From positions 1 to 19,401 of the forward strand of contig CAUZEO010000056.1 of NCBI GenBank assembly GCA_963578625.1: 19,401 bases of DNA. The letters run 5' to 3'. This DNA comes from CAUZEO01 sp963578625 (lineage in GTDB: Bacteria; Verrucomicrobiota; Kiritimatiellia; SLOV01). Below the pieces are notes generated by a model that was not told where the DNA came from, did no database searches, and saw only the letters and a program-made list of their open reading frames with translations. A program made the translations under genes and the position numbers. Every line of letters starts with the position of its first letter. Position 1 is the stretch's first letter. Below, in pieces: positions 1-7,759 of the stretch.

Positions 1-2261
1 CAGACCAGTGGGGCGAAGTGGCAAAACTGACAATTCCCGGAATCGACAGCGGCGCGAATATGGGCGCCCAGGTCGACTTGAGCGGCTTCGTGTTGATGGC
101 AAGCGCCCCGGAGGAGCATTTTGACCGGGGCGAGGTGTATGTATTCGTACAAACCGGCGCGGTGACGAATTGGGTGTTTCTAAAAACCATCGTGCCGGGG
201 GACCCGGGGACAAATGACCGCTTCGGGACCGGGTTGTCTCTATCGGGCGACACGCTTGTGGTCGGGTCACCGTTCAACGAATCGCTTGCCGCAGGCTCTG
301 CCTATGTATTCCTCAAGAATCAGGGCGGACCGAGCAACTGGGGACAGGTCAAGAAACTGACGCCGACCGATCCATCCTCCGGTGCCCGGTTCGGTTCTTC
401 CATATTCCTCGATGGTTCGCGCGTAGTCATCGGCGCGCCGGAGAAAGATGAGGGCCCGAGTCAGGCAGGTGCAGCGTATCTTTTTGACGCGAACCAGGGA
501 GGATCCGGCAATTGGGGACAGGTCGCAAAATTATCCGCCGACGATCCATCAGCGAATGACCACTTTGGAAGTAGTGTCGGGTTGAGCGGCGACACCGCAA
601 TCGTAGGGGCGCCGGATGACAATGCACCCAATATCGATTCCGGTTCCGCTTACCTGTTTGACGAGGACCTCGGCGGATCGGGTCAATGGGGCCAGGTAAC
701 CAAGTTCGCCGCATTCGACGGAACGTCGAACGACGAGTTCGGCAGATCCATGGTCATCCGGGGCACGGACATGATTGTCGGCGCACCGTTTGATCGGGTA
801 AACAAAGGTGCCGCTTACTTCTTCAACTTCGGCACCAACACCCCGCCAAACATCGCAGATCAAAACTTTGATGTTCCCGAAAACAGTTCGATTTTTACGG
901 TGGTTGGCGATGTTGTGGCCACGGAACTCGACGGCGGGCAGTTTCTCACCTACGCGATCACCGGCGGCAGTGGCGAAACCGCATTCAGTATCGGTTCCCT
1001 CACCGGAAAAATTCGTGTCAGCGATCCGGCACAGCTGGATTTCGAGACCGTTGAAGAACTCGAAGTCATCGTTCAAGTCACCGACAGCTTGGTGGCCTTT
1101 CCGCTCTCCAGCACCGCAACGGTCACGGTCGCGATCACGGATGTGACTGAGCAGTCGGACCTCGCCATGATCAAAACAGCGCCGATCCTGGTCTCGGCGG
1201 GCATTCCTTTCACCTACACCCTGATTGTCACCAACAACGGCCCTGACGCGGCCTTCAATGTTTCGGTTGTGGATCAGATGCCGCCGGGACTCACTCCGGC
1301 GGGCCATCAGGTATTTCCGCTGGGCACGATTGCCGTCGGTTCCTCTAAGACCGTCATGTTCGAAGCGACGGCGGGCGTGTCGGCCCTCGGCCTCATCACC
1401 AACCTGGCGGTTGCCTCCTCAACCAATGAAGGGGACCCTAATCCGGCAAATAACACGAATACCGCCATCTCCGCCGTCACCCAGTTGGGCGACATTTCAA
1501 TTCTGAAATCCGCAACACCGGAACTGGATATTTCGGATCAAATCGACTTCGTGCTGGTCGTATCCAATGCGGGTCCCTGGACTGCCCAGAATGTTTCGCT
1601 GGTGGACAACCCTCCCAGCTACCTGGAGATTAACGTCGCGTCGCTTCCGGCCTCGTGCTTTGTTTTCGACGGCACGATCAACTGCGCCTTGGGAGAACTG
1701 GCTGCCGGCGCCGTGACCCAAGTTCTTTTCTCGGCCACCGTGGCGCCGACGGCTCCCGATACCGTGCTCAATACCGGCAAGGTTTCCGCGAACAACGACG
1801 TAGAGACCAATAACAACGTGTCTACCAGCATGACCACTTTGCTCGACAATGATGGGGACGGTTCATGGAACTTTGCCGATCCCGACGATGACAACGACAG
1901 CATGCTCGATGATTGGGAACTACAATACGGACTGAATCCCTCCAACGCCGCCGATGCCGCGGAAAACAACGACAGCGATGTGCCGACCAACGCCGAGGAA
2001 CACGCCGCCGACACGAATCCGAACGACAGTAACGCATTTTTCCGGATCTCCGGTGTATTCCCTAGTGTCGTCGTCGAGTACCAGTCCTCCTCAAACCGGC
2101 TCTATTCCCTGGAGCGCTCGGAAGATTTGCCGGCCACGAACTGGAATCCTGTTGCCGGCCAGACGCTCATTCCCGGATCGGGCGGCATCGATTCGCTCAC
2201 CGACACCGGAACGGCACCCACCCGCTCCCACCGAGTCCGGGTTTCCACCCCCCCGCCGTAA
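1..2261 (+). CDS. Large secreted FG-GAP/cadherin/DUF11 surface protein, 5' end outside window
   Basis: The frame is open from base 3, ahead of any plausible start, and the first codons (DQWGEVAKL) match the internal motif NWGQVAKL, so the window begins inside the gene. Residue numbers count from codon 18. About 1-275 are FG-GAP/integrin-alpha-like propeller repeats of about 65 residues, each with an FGxS..LSGD..VVGAP core and a WGQVxKL linker. About 280-377 is a cadherin-like domain (VPENS, TGKIRV, LDFE). About 380-605 are two DUF11 modules (NNGPDAAFNV, SNAGPWTAQNV). About 607-665 is an Asp/Asn-rich calcium-binding stretch of thrombospondin type 3 style (DNDGDG, DPDDDND). The end is a C-terminal domain (RLYSLERSEDL) of a type common in Verrucomicrobiota and Kiritimatiellota. 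It is probably exported and may act in adhesion or in binding polymers, but the partner is unknown. No PEP-CTERM or LPXTG signal is seen. It converges on the next gene with a 23-base gap. Confidence 0.85.
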   Translation, partial: DQWGEVAKLTIPGIDSGANMGAQVDLSGFVLMASAPEEHFDRGEVYVFVQTGAVTNWVFLKTIVPGDPGTNDRFGTGLSLSGDTLVVGSPFNESLAAGSAYVFLKNQGGPSNWGQVKKLTPTDPSSGARFGSSIFLDGSRVVIGAPEKDEGPSQAGAAYLFDANQGGSGNWGQVAKLSADDPSANDHFGSSVGLSGDTAIVGAPDDNAPNIDSGSAYLFDEDLGGSGQWGQVTKFAAFDGTSNDEFGRSMVIRGTDMIVGAPFDRVNKGAAYFFNFGTNTPPNIADQNFDVPENSSIFTVVGDVVATELDGGQFLTYAITGGSGETAFSIGSLTGKIRVSDPAQLDFETVEELEVIVQVTDSLVAFPLSSTATVTVAITDVTEQSDLAMIKTAPILVSAGIPFTYTLIVTNNGPDAAFNVSVVDQMPPGLTPAGHQVFPLGTIAVGSSKTVMFEATAGVSALGLITNLAVASSTNEGDPNPANNTNTAISAVTQLGDISILKSATPELDISDQIDFVLVVSNAGPWTAQNVSLVDNPPSYLEINVASLPASCFVFDGTINCALGELAAGAVTQVLFSATVAPTAPDTVLNTGKVSANNDVETNNNVSTSMTTLLDNDGDGSWNFADPDDDNDSMLDDWELQYGLNPSNAADAAENNDSDVPTNAEEHAADTNPNDSNAFFRISGVFPSVVVEYQSSSNRLYSLERSEDLPATNWNPVAGQTLIPGSGGIDSLTDTGTAPTRSHRVRVSTPPP

Positions 2262-2284
2262 GCGCCGTGCCACTGGATTTTCAA

Positions 2285-3391
2285 TTAAACCGAAGTGGCG
2301 AAATCCAGGTACGAGCGTTCTGCATAGCCGAACCATTTTGTGGACTCCTTGCGGAAGGAATCCCACTGCTCGTAGATTTCCGCGAATTGCTTGTCCTCGG
2401 CGCGGTGTTCCGCGAGGAGTTCGTTGAAGGCCTCGTGCGATGCATCGAGTACATCGTTCGGAAAGGGCTTGATATCGATTCCAGCCTCGATCAGCCGCTT
2501 CAATGCCGCCGGATTCTTGGCGTCGTACTTGGTCAACATGGTCAGGCCTGCCTCGTGCGAGGCGGCTTCGAAAGCAGACTTGTAGTCCGCGGGCAGAGCG
2601 TCCCACGCGGGTTGGTTGACGAGGAAGGAAAGTGACGGCCCGGGCTCCCACCAGCCGGGATAGAGGTAGTGGTTCGCGACCTTGTGAAATCCGAGTTTTT
2701 CATCGTCGTACGGACCCACCCACTCCGTGGCATCGATGGCGCCACGCTCGAGCGCAGGATAGATCTCCGGTGCCGCGATTACCTGCACCGTAACACCCAG
2801 CCGGCTCATCACGTCCCCGCCCAGGCCCGGAATCCTCATTTTCAAACCATGGAGGTCGTCGAGAGACTTGATGTCCCGTCGAAACCAACCTCCCATCTGG
2901 GTACCGGTGTTCCCGCCCGGAAAAGAGACTATGTTAAAGTCCGAGTACACTTTGTTGATGAGCTCCCGCCCGCCTCCTTCATAAAGCCAGGCAAGCTGCT
3001 GGCGCGCGGTAAGGCCGAAAGGAAGCGCGGTGTCGAAGACCAGGGAAAGATTCTTCCCCTTGTAATAATACGAGGCCGTATGGCCGACCTGCACCGACCC
3101 GCGCTCGACTGCATCCATAACCTGAAGCCCGGGAACAAATTCGCCCGCCGCGCCAACCTGGATCTTGAAATTTCCGTGAGTGAGCGCCTCGACGCGGCTG
3201 GAAAGCACCCCCGCGGCGCCGAAAATCGTGTCGAGGGCCGGCGAAAAACTCGATGCCAGCCTCCAAAACACTTTTTTGCCTGTTCCGGAGGGCGCGTTGC
3301 CTTTGGGGACCGATTCCGGACTGCAACCTGTCAACACGCCCGCCGCGGCGGCCCCCGCCGCTCCCCGGGTCAGAAATTCGCGTCGCTTCAT
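2285..3391 (-). CDS. TRAP-type solute-binding lipoprotein, TakP/DctP family
   Basis: The 368-residue product looks like the periplasmic binding protein of a TRAP transporter. I chose the ATG at 3391 because it puts a twin-arginine-like signal at the N-terminus (MKRREFLTRG), a hydrophobic stretch, and a lipobox LTGC at residues 20-23; a GAGGA ribosome site lies just upstream. The longer frame to 3442 would bury the signal. Seen motifs typical of the 2-oxo-acid-binding TakP branch are KMRIPGLGG, with the Arg that usually contacts the ligand carboxylate, followed by EWVGPYDD and PGWWEPG. An organic acid ligand is therefore likely, but the exact one is not readable. No DctQ or DctM membrane subunit is in the window, so its permease must be elsewhere or shared. 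It is divergent from kdsD across 3392-3532, which should hold both promoters; I see no clear consensus boxes there. Confidence 0.88.
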   Translation of the reverse strand: MKRREFLTRGAAGAAAAGVLTGCSPESVPKGNAPSGTGKKVFWRLASSFSPALDTIFGAAGVLSSRVEALTHGNFKIQVGAAGEFVPGLQVMDAVERGSVQVGHTASYYYKGKNLSLVFDTALPFGLTARQQLAWLYEGGGRELINKVYSDFNIVSFPGGNTGTQMGGWFRRDIKSLDDLHGLKMRIPGLGGDVMSRLGVTVQVIAAPEIYPALERGAIDATEWVGPYDDEKLGFHKVANHYLYPGWWEPGPSLSFLVNQPAWDALPADYKSAFEAASHEAGLTMLTKYDAKNPAALKRLIEAGIDIKPFPNDVLDASHEAFNELLAEHRAEDKQFAEIYEQWDSFRKESTKWFGYAERSYLDFATSV

Positions 3392-3520
3392 AATACGGGT
3401 CCTCGCGCTGCCTGTAACTGAGTGATACGGCAGGGTAATCATGGTGTTCAGCAGGATTCAAGGAATATTGCGCTTCGCAGACAGAACCCCTTTGTGGTTG
3501 GATCACGCCTTCAGACATCC

Positions 3521-3525
3521 GGGAG
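3521..3525 (+). promoter_or_regulatory. Ribosome binding site that sets the kdsD start
   Basis: GGGAG lies seven bases before the GTG at 3533. The frame is open back to 3422, but the extra 37 residues lack family resemblance and would overlap the divergent promoter region. The GTG start gives the usual KdsD length. Confidence 0.6.
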
Positions 3526-3532
3526 AATTTTT

Positions 3533-4504
3533 GTGGATTATGTTCAACGCGCCCGTGAGGTGATCAATATCGAGATGGAGGGTCTTGCGCAGGTGCGCGA
3601 CAGCCTCGGCGACTCCTTCACCCACGCAGTGGAAAAAATACTCTCTTCTCTGTCTCAGGGCGGAAAGATCGTCGTTACCGGCGTTGGGAAAAGTCTCCAC
3701 ATCGGTTCCAAGATCGCTGCGACTCTGACCAGCACCGGCTCTCCGGCGGTGGTCCTTCACCCGTCGGAAGCCATGCATGGTGATGTGGGCATCTTGGGAA
3801 GCAACGATGTCGTTCTCGCGCTCAGCTATAGCGGCAGCACCGAGGAGGTGGTCCGGCTCATCCCCATGATCCGGAGCCGCGAGGCATACTTGATTGCCAT
3901 CTCCGGCGTAGAGGACTGCCCGCTGGTGCGAGAAAGCGATACGGTCATTTCCATCACGGTGGATCGCGAAGCGTGCCCCTTTAACATGGCGCCGACCGCC
4001 AGCACCGTGGCCATGCTGGCGGTCGGCGACGCGTTGGCAATGACTCTCCTCGGAGCCAGGGGATTCACCCAGGACGACTATGCAAAGCTGCATCCCGGGG
4101 GAGCCATCGGCCGGACCCTCCTTCTCCGGGTGAGGGACGTCATGCGCAAAGGAAATCGACTGGCAACGATTCCCTCCGGGGCGACCGTGCACGATGCAAT
4201 CATTTCCATGACCGGCTGCAAGTCAGGAGCTGTGGCCGTCCTCACCTCGGAAGGTACGCTGACCGGCATTTTTACCGACGGCGATTTGCGGCGACTCCTG
4301 GGAAAAACCGATCAGGTCAGCGATTTCCCCATCGACGAAGCCATGACGCCGAATCCCATCACCGTTCGTGATACTGAACTCGCGGTGGATATCCTTAATG
4401 TCCTCCGTACACGAAAGATCAACGATTTGATTGTGCTGGATGAAAGCGATCAGGTCGTCGGGCACATCGACATTCAGGATCTTCCGAAACTGAAGATTCT
4501 CTAA
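3533..4504 (+). CDS. kdsD: D-arabinose 5-phosphate isomerase (KdsD/KpsF/GutQ)
   Basis: It interconverts ribulose 5-phosphate and arabinose 5-phosphate, the first step to Kdo for lipopolysaccharide, in the cytoplasm. From the GTG start it has 323 residues (E. coli KdsD 328). A SIS sugar-isomerase domain covers about 40-175 and paired CBS domains about 205-323. The four catalytic residues known from E. coli (K59, E111, E152, H193) fall at a constant offset of six: K53 in VGKSLH, E105 in SGSTEEV, E146 in DREACP and H187 in KLHPGGAIG. GIFTDGDLRR in the CBS part is also typical. The gene is followed ten bases later by uppP, so the two probably share a transcript serving envelope precursor supply. 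It may be the housekeeping KdsD or a capsule KpsF; sequence alone does not separate them. Confidence 0.95.
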   Translation: MDYVQRAREVINIEMEGLAQVRDSLGDSFTHAVEKILSSLSQGGKIVVTGVGKSLHIGSKIAATLTSTGSPAVVLHPSEAMHGDVGILGSNDVVLALSYSGSTEEVVRLIPMIRSREAYLIAISGVEDCPLVRESDTVISITVDREACPFNMAPTASTVAMLAVGDALAMTLLGARGFTQDDYAKLHPGGAIGRTLLLRVRDVMRKGNRLATIPSGATVHDAIISMTGCKSGAVAVLTSEGTLTGIFTDGDLRRLLGKTDQVSDFPIDEAMTPNPITVRDTELAVDILNVLRTRKINDLIVLDESDQVVGHIDIQDLPKLKIL

Positions 4505-4514
4505 GTTTAATCGC

Positions 4515-5477
4515 ATGCCGCGCTCTGACAGACTCAAAAAGATTCTCATTGTCTCTGCCCTTTCTCTGCCAATCCTGTTCGGCGGGTCCTGCACTCCTCA
4601 GAGCGATGACACCGATCCTTCGCAAATGAGCATCGGCCAGGCTGCGGTGCTCGGGGTGGTCGAAGGATTCACCGAGTACTTGCCGGTCAGCTCAACGGGT
4701 CACCTGATCCTTGCCCAGCGGGCGATGGGGATCGGCACGACTGAAGAGACCAAAGAAGCGGCGGACGCGTACGCCATTTGCATCCAGGCCGGAGCAATTC
4801 TTGCCGTGATTGGATTGTACTGGGGAGATATTCGCAGGATGTTTCGCGGGCTTGCCGGTCGCGATCGAGAAGGATTTCTTCTGTTCATAAACCTGGGTGT
4901 TGCGTTCGCGCCTGCCGCTGCCGTTGGCCTCCTGGGAGGCGGTGCGATTAAGGAGCTTCTATTTGGTTTACACTGGGTGGTTGCGGCGTGGTTCATCGGC
5001 GGGGTAGCGATCCTGGCGGTTTCCCGGTACCGTGAGGAATCTCCACCGGAAAAGGGAACTGACCTGTACGCAATATCCTGGAGATGCGCACTGGTGATCG
5101 GCCTGGTTCAGTGTCTTGCGGTGTGGCCGGGAACCAGTCGAAGCCTCGTGACCATCGTGGCGGGAATCATGGTTGGATTGTCCCTTCGCTCCGCGGTCGT
5201 CTTCAGTTTTCTGCTGGGCGCGGTGACCCTCTCTGCATCTACTGTTTACGATTGGACGTCCTATGGCTCGGTAATCCTCGAATCATACGGATGGCACAGC
5301 ATACTCACGGGATTCATCGTGGCATTTGTCTCGGCGGTCATTGCCGTACGGTGGATGGTCGAATATCTCAAGCAGCACGGCCTCACAATCTTCGGATATT
5401 ATCGGATTGGCCTGGCAATCGTAGTTGCCATCCTGATGGCCATTGGTGTGCTGAACGGGCACCATTCCACTACGTAG
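4515..5477 (+). CDS. uppP: Undecaprenyl-diphosphatase UppP/BacA with N-terminal extension
   Basis: This polytopic inner-membrane enzyme recycles undecaprenyl diphosphate to the monophosphate carrier used for peptidoglycan and O-antigen, and confers bacitracin tolerance. The signature EGFTEYLPVSSTGH at 50-63 carries E50, E54 and H63, matching E. coli E17, E21 and H30. The second active-site loop PGTSRS holds R209; the usual small residue after SRS is Leu here. From the ATG at 4515 the protein has 320 residues, about 45 more than usual. The extra N-terminus is basic, then hydrophobic, ending FGGSCTPQ, like a signal or weak lipoprotein signal, followed by an acidic linker. A second ATG at 4626 (M38) would give 283 residues, the normal size. 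Neither start has a clear Shine-Dalgarno sequence, so the start is uncertain. It lies ten bases after kdsD. Confidence 0.93.
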   Translation: MPRSDRLKKILIVSALSLPILFGGSCTPQSDDTDPSQMSIGQAAVLGVVEGFTEYLPVSSTGHLILAQRAMGIGTTEETKEAADAYAICIQAGAILAVIGLYWGDIRRMFRGLAGRDREGFLLFINLGVAFAPAAAVGLLGGGAIKELLFGLHWVVAAWFIGGVAILAVSRYREESPPEKGTDLYAISWRCALVIGLVQCLAVWPGTSRSLVTIVAGIMVGLSLRSAVVFSFLLGAVTLSASTVYDWTSYGSVILESYGWHSILTGFIVAFVSAVIAVRWMVEYLKQHGLTIFGYYRIGLAIVVAILMAIGVLNGHHSTT

Positions 5478-5513
5478 ATGAGGGCAGATTGGGACGCAGA
5501 AGGCGTGGATCAA

Positions 5514-5562
5514 ATGCCGAATGACGAAATACCCAATACCCAATGAAATCCGAATTCCCAAT
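5514..5562. repeat. Heptad-phased AT-rich repeat tract
   Basis: Seven consecutive 7-base units can be laid out without gaps: ATGCCGA, ATGACGA, AATACCC, AATACCC, AATGAAA, TCCGAAT, TCCCAAT. Only two are identical, but the seven-base phase holds throughout. It is the main content of the 250-base gap between uppP and the chaperone gene (5478-5727), in which I see no gene. A similar heptad tract lies at 15616-15676. It resembles in design the short tandem heptamers known from cyanobacterial intergenic regions, but no relation is claimed. Confidence 0.6.
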
Positions 5563-5727
5563 TGAGATTCACGCTATCGGGCCGGAATCCGTGTTTTGTT
5601 CGAATCCGATCGCCGCTTGAATCCGGGTGATGCAGCGGGACACCCTGCCGATATTCTTGACCAACGCCCTCCGTATCGCTACTTTCTCCCAGTTTGGGCC
5701 ACTTTTGCCAGTTATGAGGGACTTGCG

Positions 5728-7533
5728 ATGACGATGTTGATCACAAAATTTCAACGGCTGATTCAGAATAAGATTCTGTGGGTCGTGTTTATGCTCCTGG
5801 TTATCATATCCTTTGTTTTCTGGGGGACACAAACTCCGGACCCGGATGATTTTGCCTCGCAAACCTCCCCTGGCGAGCTTTACGGAAAACCGGTCCCCGT
5901 CGAAGAGTTCTTTCTCGCTCGGTTCTCCGTCTACGTGGGCCTTGTCCTGCAATCGGGACAAGCCATTTCGCTGTCGAGGGACATCCTTACTGAAGTGGAT
6001 AAAATCGCCTGGAAACGTCTGATTTCCCTCCGGAAAACCAGGGAATTGGGAATCACCGTCGGGGAGGACGAGATTAGAGAAGCTCTCGAGCAGAATTTTT
6101 CTACAGATGGGGAATTCGATTACCAAGCCTATACCGCCTTTGTCACCCGGGATCTGTCCTCGGCAACGCTCTCTCAACTTGGCGTTCAAATGACCCGAAA
6201 GAGGTTCGAGCACCATCTCGCCGAAGAGATCGCCCTGTCCAAACTACGGCAAATGATCAGCCAGACTACGCTCATCTCACCCTACGAGGTAGAACGGGAA
6301 TTCAACGGTTCGTTTGATGAGTTCAATATCGGGTATGCGCTCCTGCGCCCCGGCGATGCCGGTGACGATTTAGATGTTACCGAGGAAGACGCTCGTGATT
6401 TCTTTGCCGCCAACAAGGAACAGTTCAAGTTAGCGGAACAAGTCAGCGTAAAATACGTAAAATTTCCTGTAGATGATTATCTCGACCCGGATGCCGTCAC
6501 CCCGGAACACATCCAGTCATATTACGACACCAATCTTGACCAGTTCTCGGTGATTAACTCGAACAGCCTGGCCGGCACCTTTGTCGCTGCCACAAACACG
6601 CCGGCCACCGCCGCCGACCCGGTAACCTATCGAGATCTAGACGAAGTCAGCGATGAAATTCGAGAAAAGTTGGCATTGGAGGCAGCCGCCTTCAAAGCAC
6701 TCGAAAAAGCCAACAATCTGGTCTACCTGCTGCCAACCGATCGGGATGGGAATGCGCCCGAATTCGAAGAGGCCGCGAAGTCAATGAACATGAAATCTCA
6801 ATCGACCGGATTGTTCTCTGAATCGCTTGATCTTCCCGAAATCGTCTACGGCTTCAACGAGTTTTTCGACACTGCCTCGCAACTTTTTCCGAATGATGAC
6901 GAATACTTCAGCAACCCGGTTCCTGCCGAGGATGGCGTCTACGTGCTGGCCCTCGAGAAGAGAGTCGAACCCCGGATTCCGACCTTTATTGAAGTTCAGG
7001 ACGAGGTCATGCCCCTGGCACGTATCGAAGCCCAGCGAAAAGCTTTGCGCGATCGAGCCGCCGAGCTTTCCGCCGCTCTCAATGAAGTCTCTTCGACAAA
7101 TGAAGTGGCTGACATATTTTCGGAGTTTGGCCTGACCGTCACCGATACCGGTCCCTTCACGGTGGGAGCCGGCCTGACCAACGAAGTGTTCGCACAGGCC
7201 ATCACACGCGCCGTTTACGACCGAAACAAGGGAGAAGCCGCCGAGCCGATCGAAACGCAGGATGGAATACTGGTGTCCTTCGTTTTGGACCGCAAGCCCG
7301 CGGACCCGAGTGAGCTGCTCGCGGTCGAAGCGGATATTACGCGTTTGCTGGGTACCCAGATCTCTACGCGCCTATTTTCGGACTGGCAGACGCAGCTTCT
7401 AGCTGACGCCAATTTCAGGACACAGGAGGAAATTTTCAATGCCACGGACACGGAGCAGGAATCCTCGGAGGATGGCGCCGATGAATCGGATACGAATAGC
7501 GAAGGTACCGAAAGCGAGCCGGAGGCGACCTAG
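5728..7533 (+). CDS. Membrane-anchored PpiD/SurA-like periplasmic chaperone, no clear PPIase domain
   Basis: The ATG at 5728 follows GAGGG by seven bases and starts directly before a classic PpiD-style anchor: a short basic N-terminus (ITKFQRLIQNK) and one hydrophobic segment at about 15-33 ending FVFWG. The product has 601 residues, close to E. coli PpiD (623). About 45-230 resembles the SurA/PpiD N-terminal chaperone domain; the later helical region (about 400-580) resembles the PpiD C-terminal part. Between them, QVSVKYVKFP looks like the start of a parvulin fold, but the motifs of an active parvulin (HILV, GG.LG, GHHII) are not visible. The tail is strongly acidic (EQESSEDGADESD). Inferred role: folding of outer-membrane or secreted proteins at the periplasmic face. 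It is downstream of uppP after a repeat-containing gap and probably has its own promoter. Confidence 0.82.
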   Translation: MTMLITKFQRLIQNKILWVVFMLLVIISFVFWGTQTPDPDDFASQTSPGELYGKPVPVEEFFLARFSVYVGLVLQSGQAISLSRDILTEVDKIAWKRLISLRKTRELGITVGEDEIREALEQNFSTDGEFDYQAYTAFVTRDLSSATLSQLGVQMTRKRFEHHLAEEIALSKLRQMISQTTLISPYEVEREFNGSFDEFNIGYALLRPGDAGDDLDVTEEDARDFFAANKEQFKLAEQVSVKYVKFPVDDYLDPDAVTPEHIQSYYDTNLDQFSVINSNSLAGTFVAATNTPATAADPVTYRDLDEVSDEIREKLALEAAAFKALEKANNLVYLLPTDRDGNAPEFEEAAKSMNMKSQSTGLFSESLDLPEIVYGFNEFFDTASQLFPNDDEYFSNPVPAEDGVYVLALEKRVEPRIPTFIEVQDEVMPLARIEAQRKALRDRAAELSAALNEVSSTNEVADIFSEFGLTVTDTGPFTVGAGLTNEVFAQAITRAVYDRNKGEAAEPIETQDGILVSFVLDRKPADPSELLAVEADITRLLGTQISTRLFSDWQTQLLADANFRTQEEIFNATDTEQESSEDGADESDTNSEGTESEPEAT

Positions 7534-7558
7534 CCCCCTGACCGGAATGTCGCCGACG

Positions 7559-7724
7559 TAAGGGCTCGTCATGATCAATTCATTCTCGGGACCGGCGGGG
7601 ACCGCCGTCTCCAGAGATTCGACAACATCCTGAAAAGCACGAAAATACGAATTTGATACGGCGGTCCCCGCCGTATTGAGAATGAATGGGTCATGAAAGG
7701 ACCATATTGGAGCGACAGCGTAAG
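7559..7724. repeat. Palindromic repeat element, long copy, upstream of deoB
   Basis: Two arms of about 40 bases face each other: 7569-7608 (TCATGATCAATTCATTCTCG followed by a GC-rich hairpin) and 7658-7696 (the near-perfect reverse complement, ending GGGTCATGA). Each arm itself folds: CGGCGG-GGA-CCGCCG at 7593-7607, and a nine-pair stem with loop TCC at 7656-7676. The centre (7609-7657) is unique. Sequence on both sides is shared with the copy at 9040-9139, so the element reaches about 7559-7724. No transposase is present; it resembles a MITE or REP-type element. It fills the gap between the chaperone gene and deoB and ends 36 bases before the deoB start. Confidence 0.85.
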
Positions 7725-7759
7725 TCTGCGACATCCCCCCCTGGCCGTGATCGGCATTC

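Noticed and set aside
1..850. The repeating WGQVxKL units as a DNA tandem repeat
   Set aside because: They repeat at the protein level as FG-GAP modules; the DNA has diverged, so it is part of the gene and not a separate repeat feature.
3422..3532. Extended N-terminus of KdsD
   Set aside because: The frame is open but unlike the family, overlaps the divergent regulatory region, and the GTG at 3533 has a good ribosome site.
5478..5727. CRISPR-like array in the gap before the chaperone gene
   Set aside because: The repeated units are seven bases and contiguous, with no spacers; no CRISPR array or cas gene is seen in the window.
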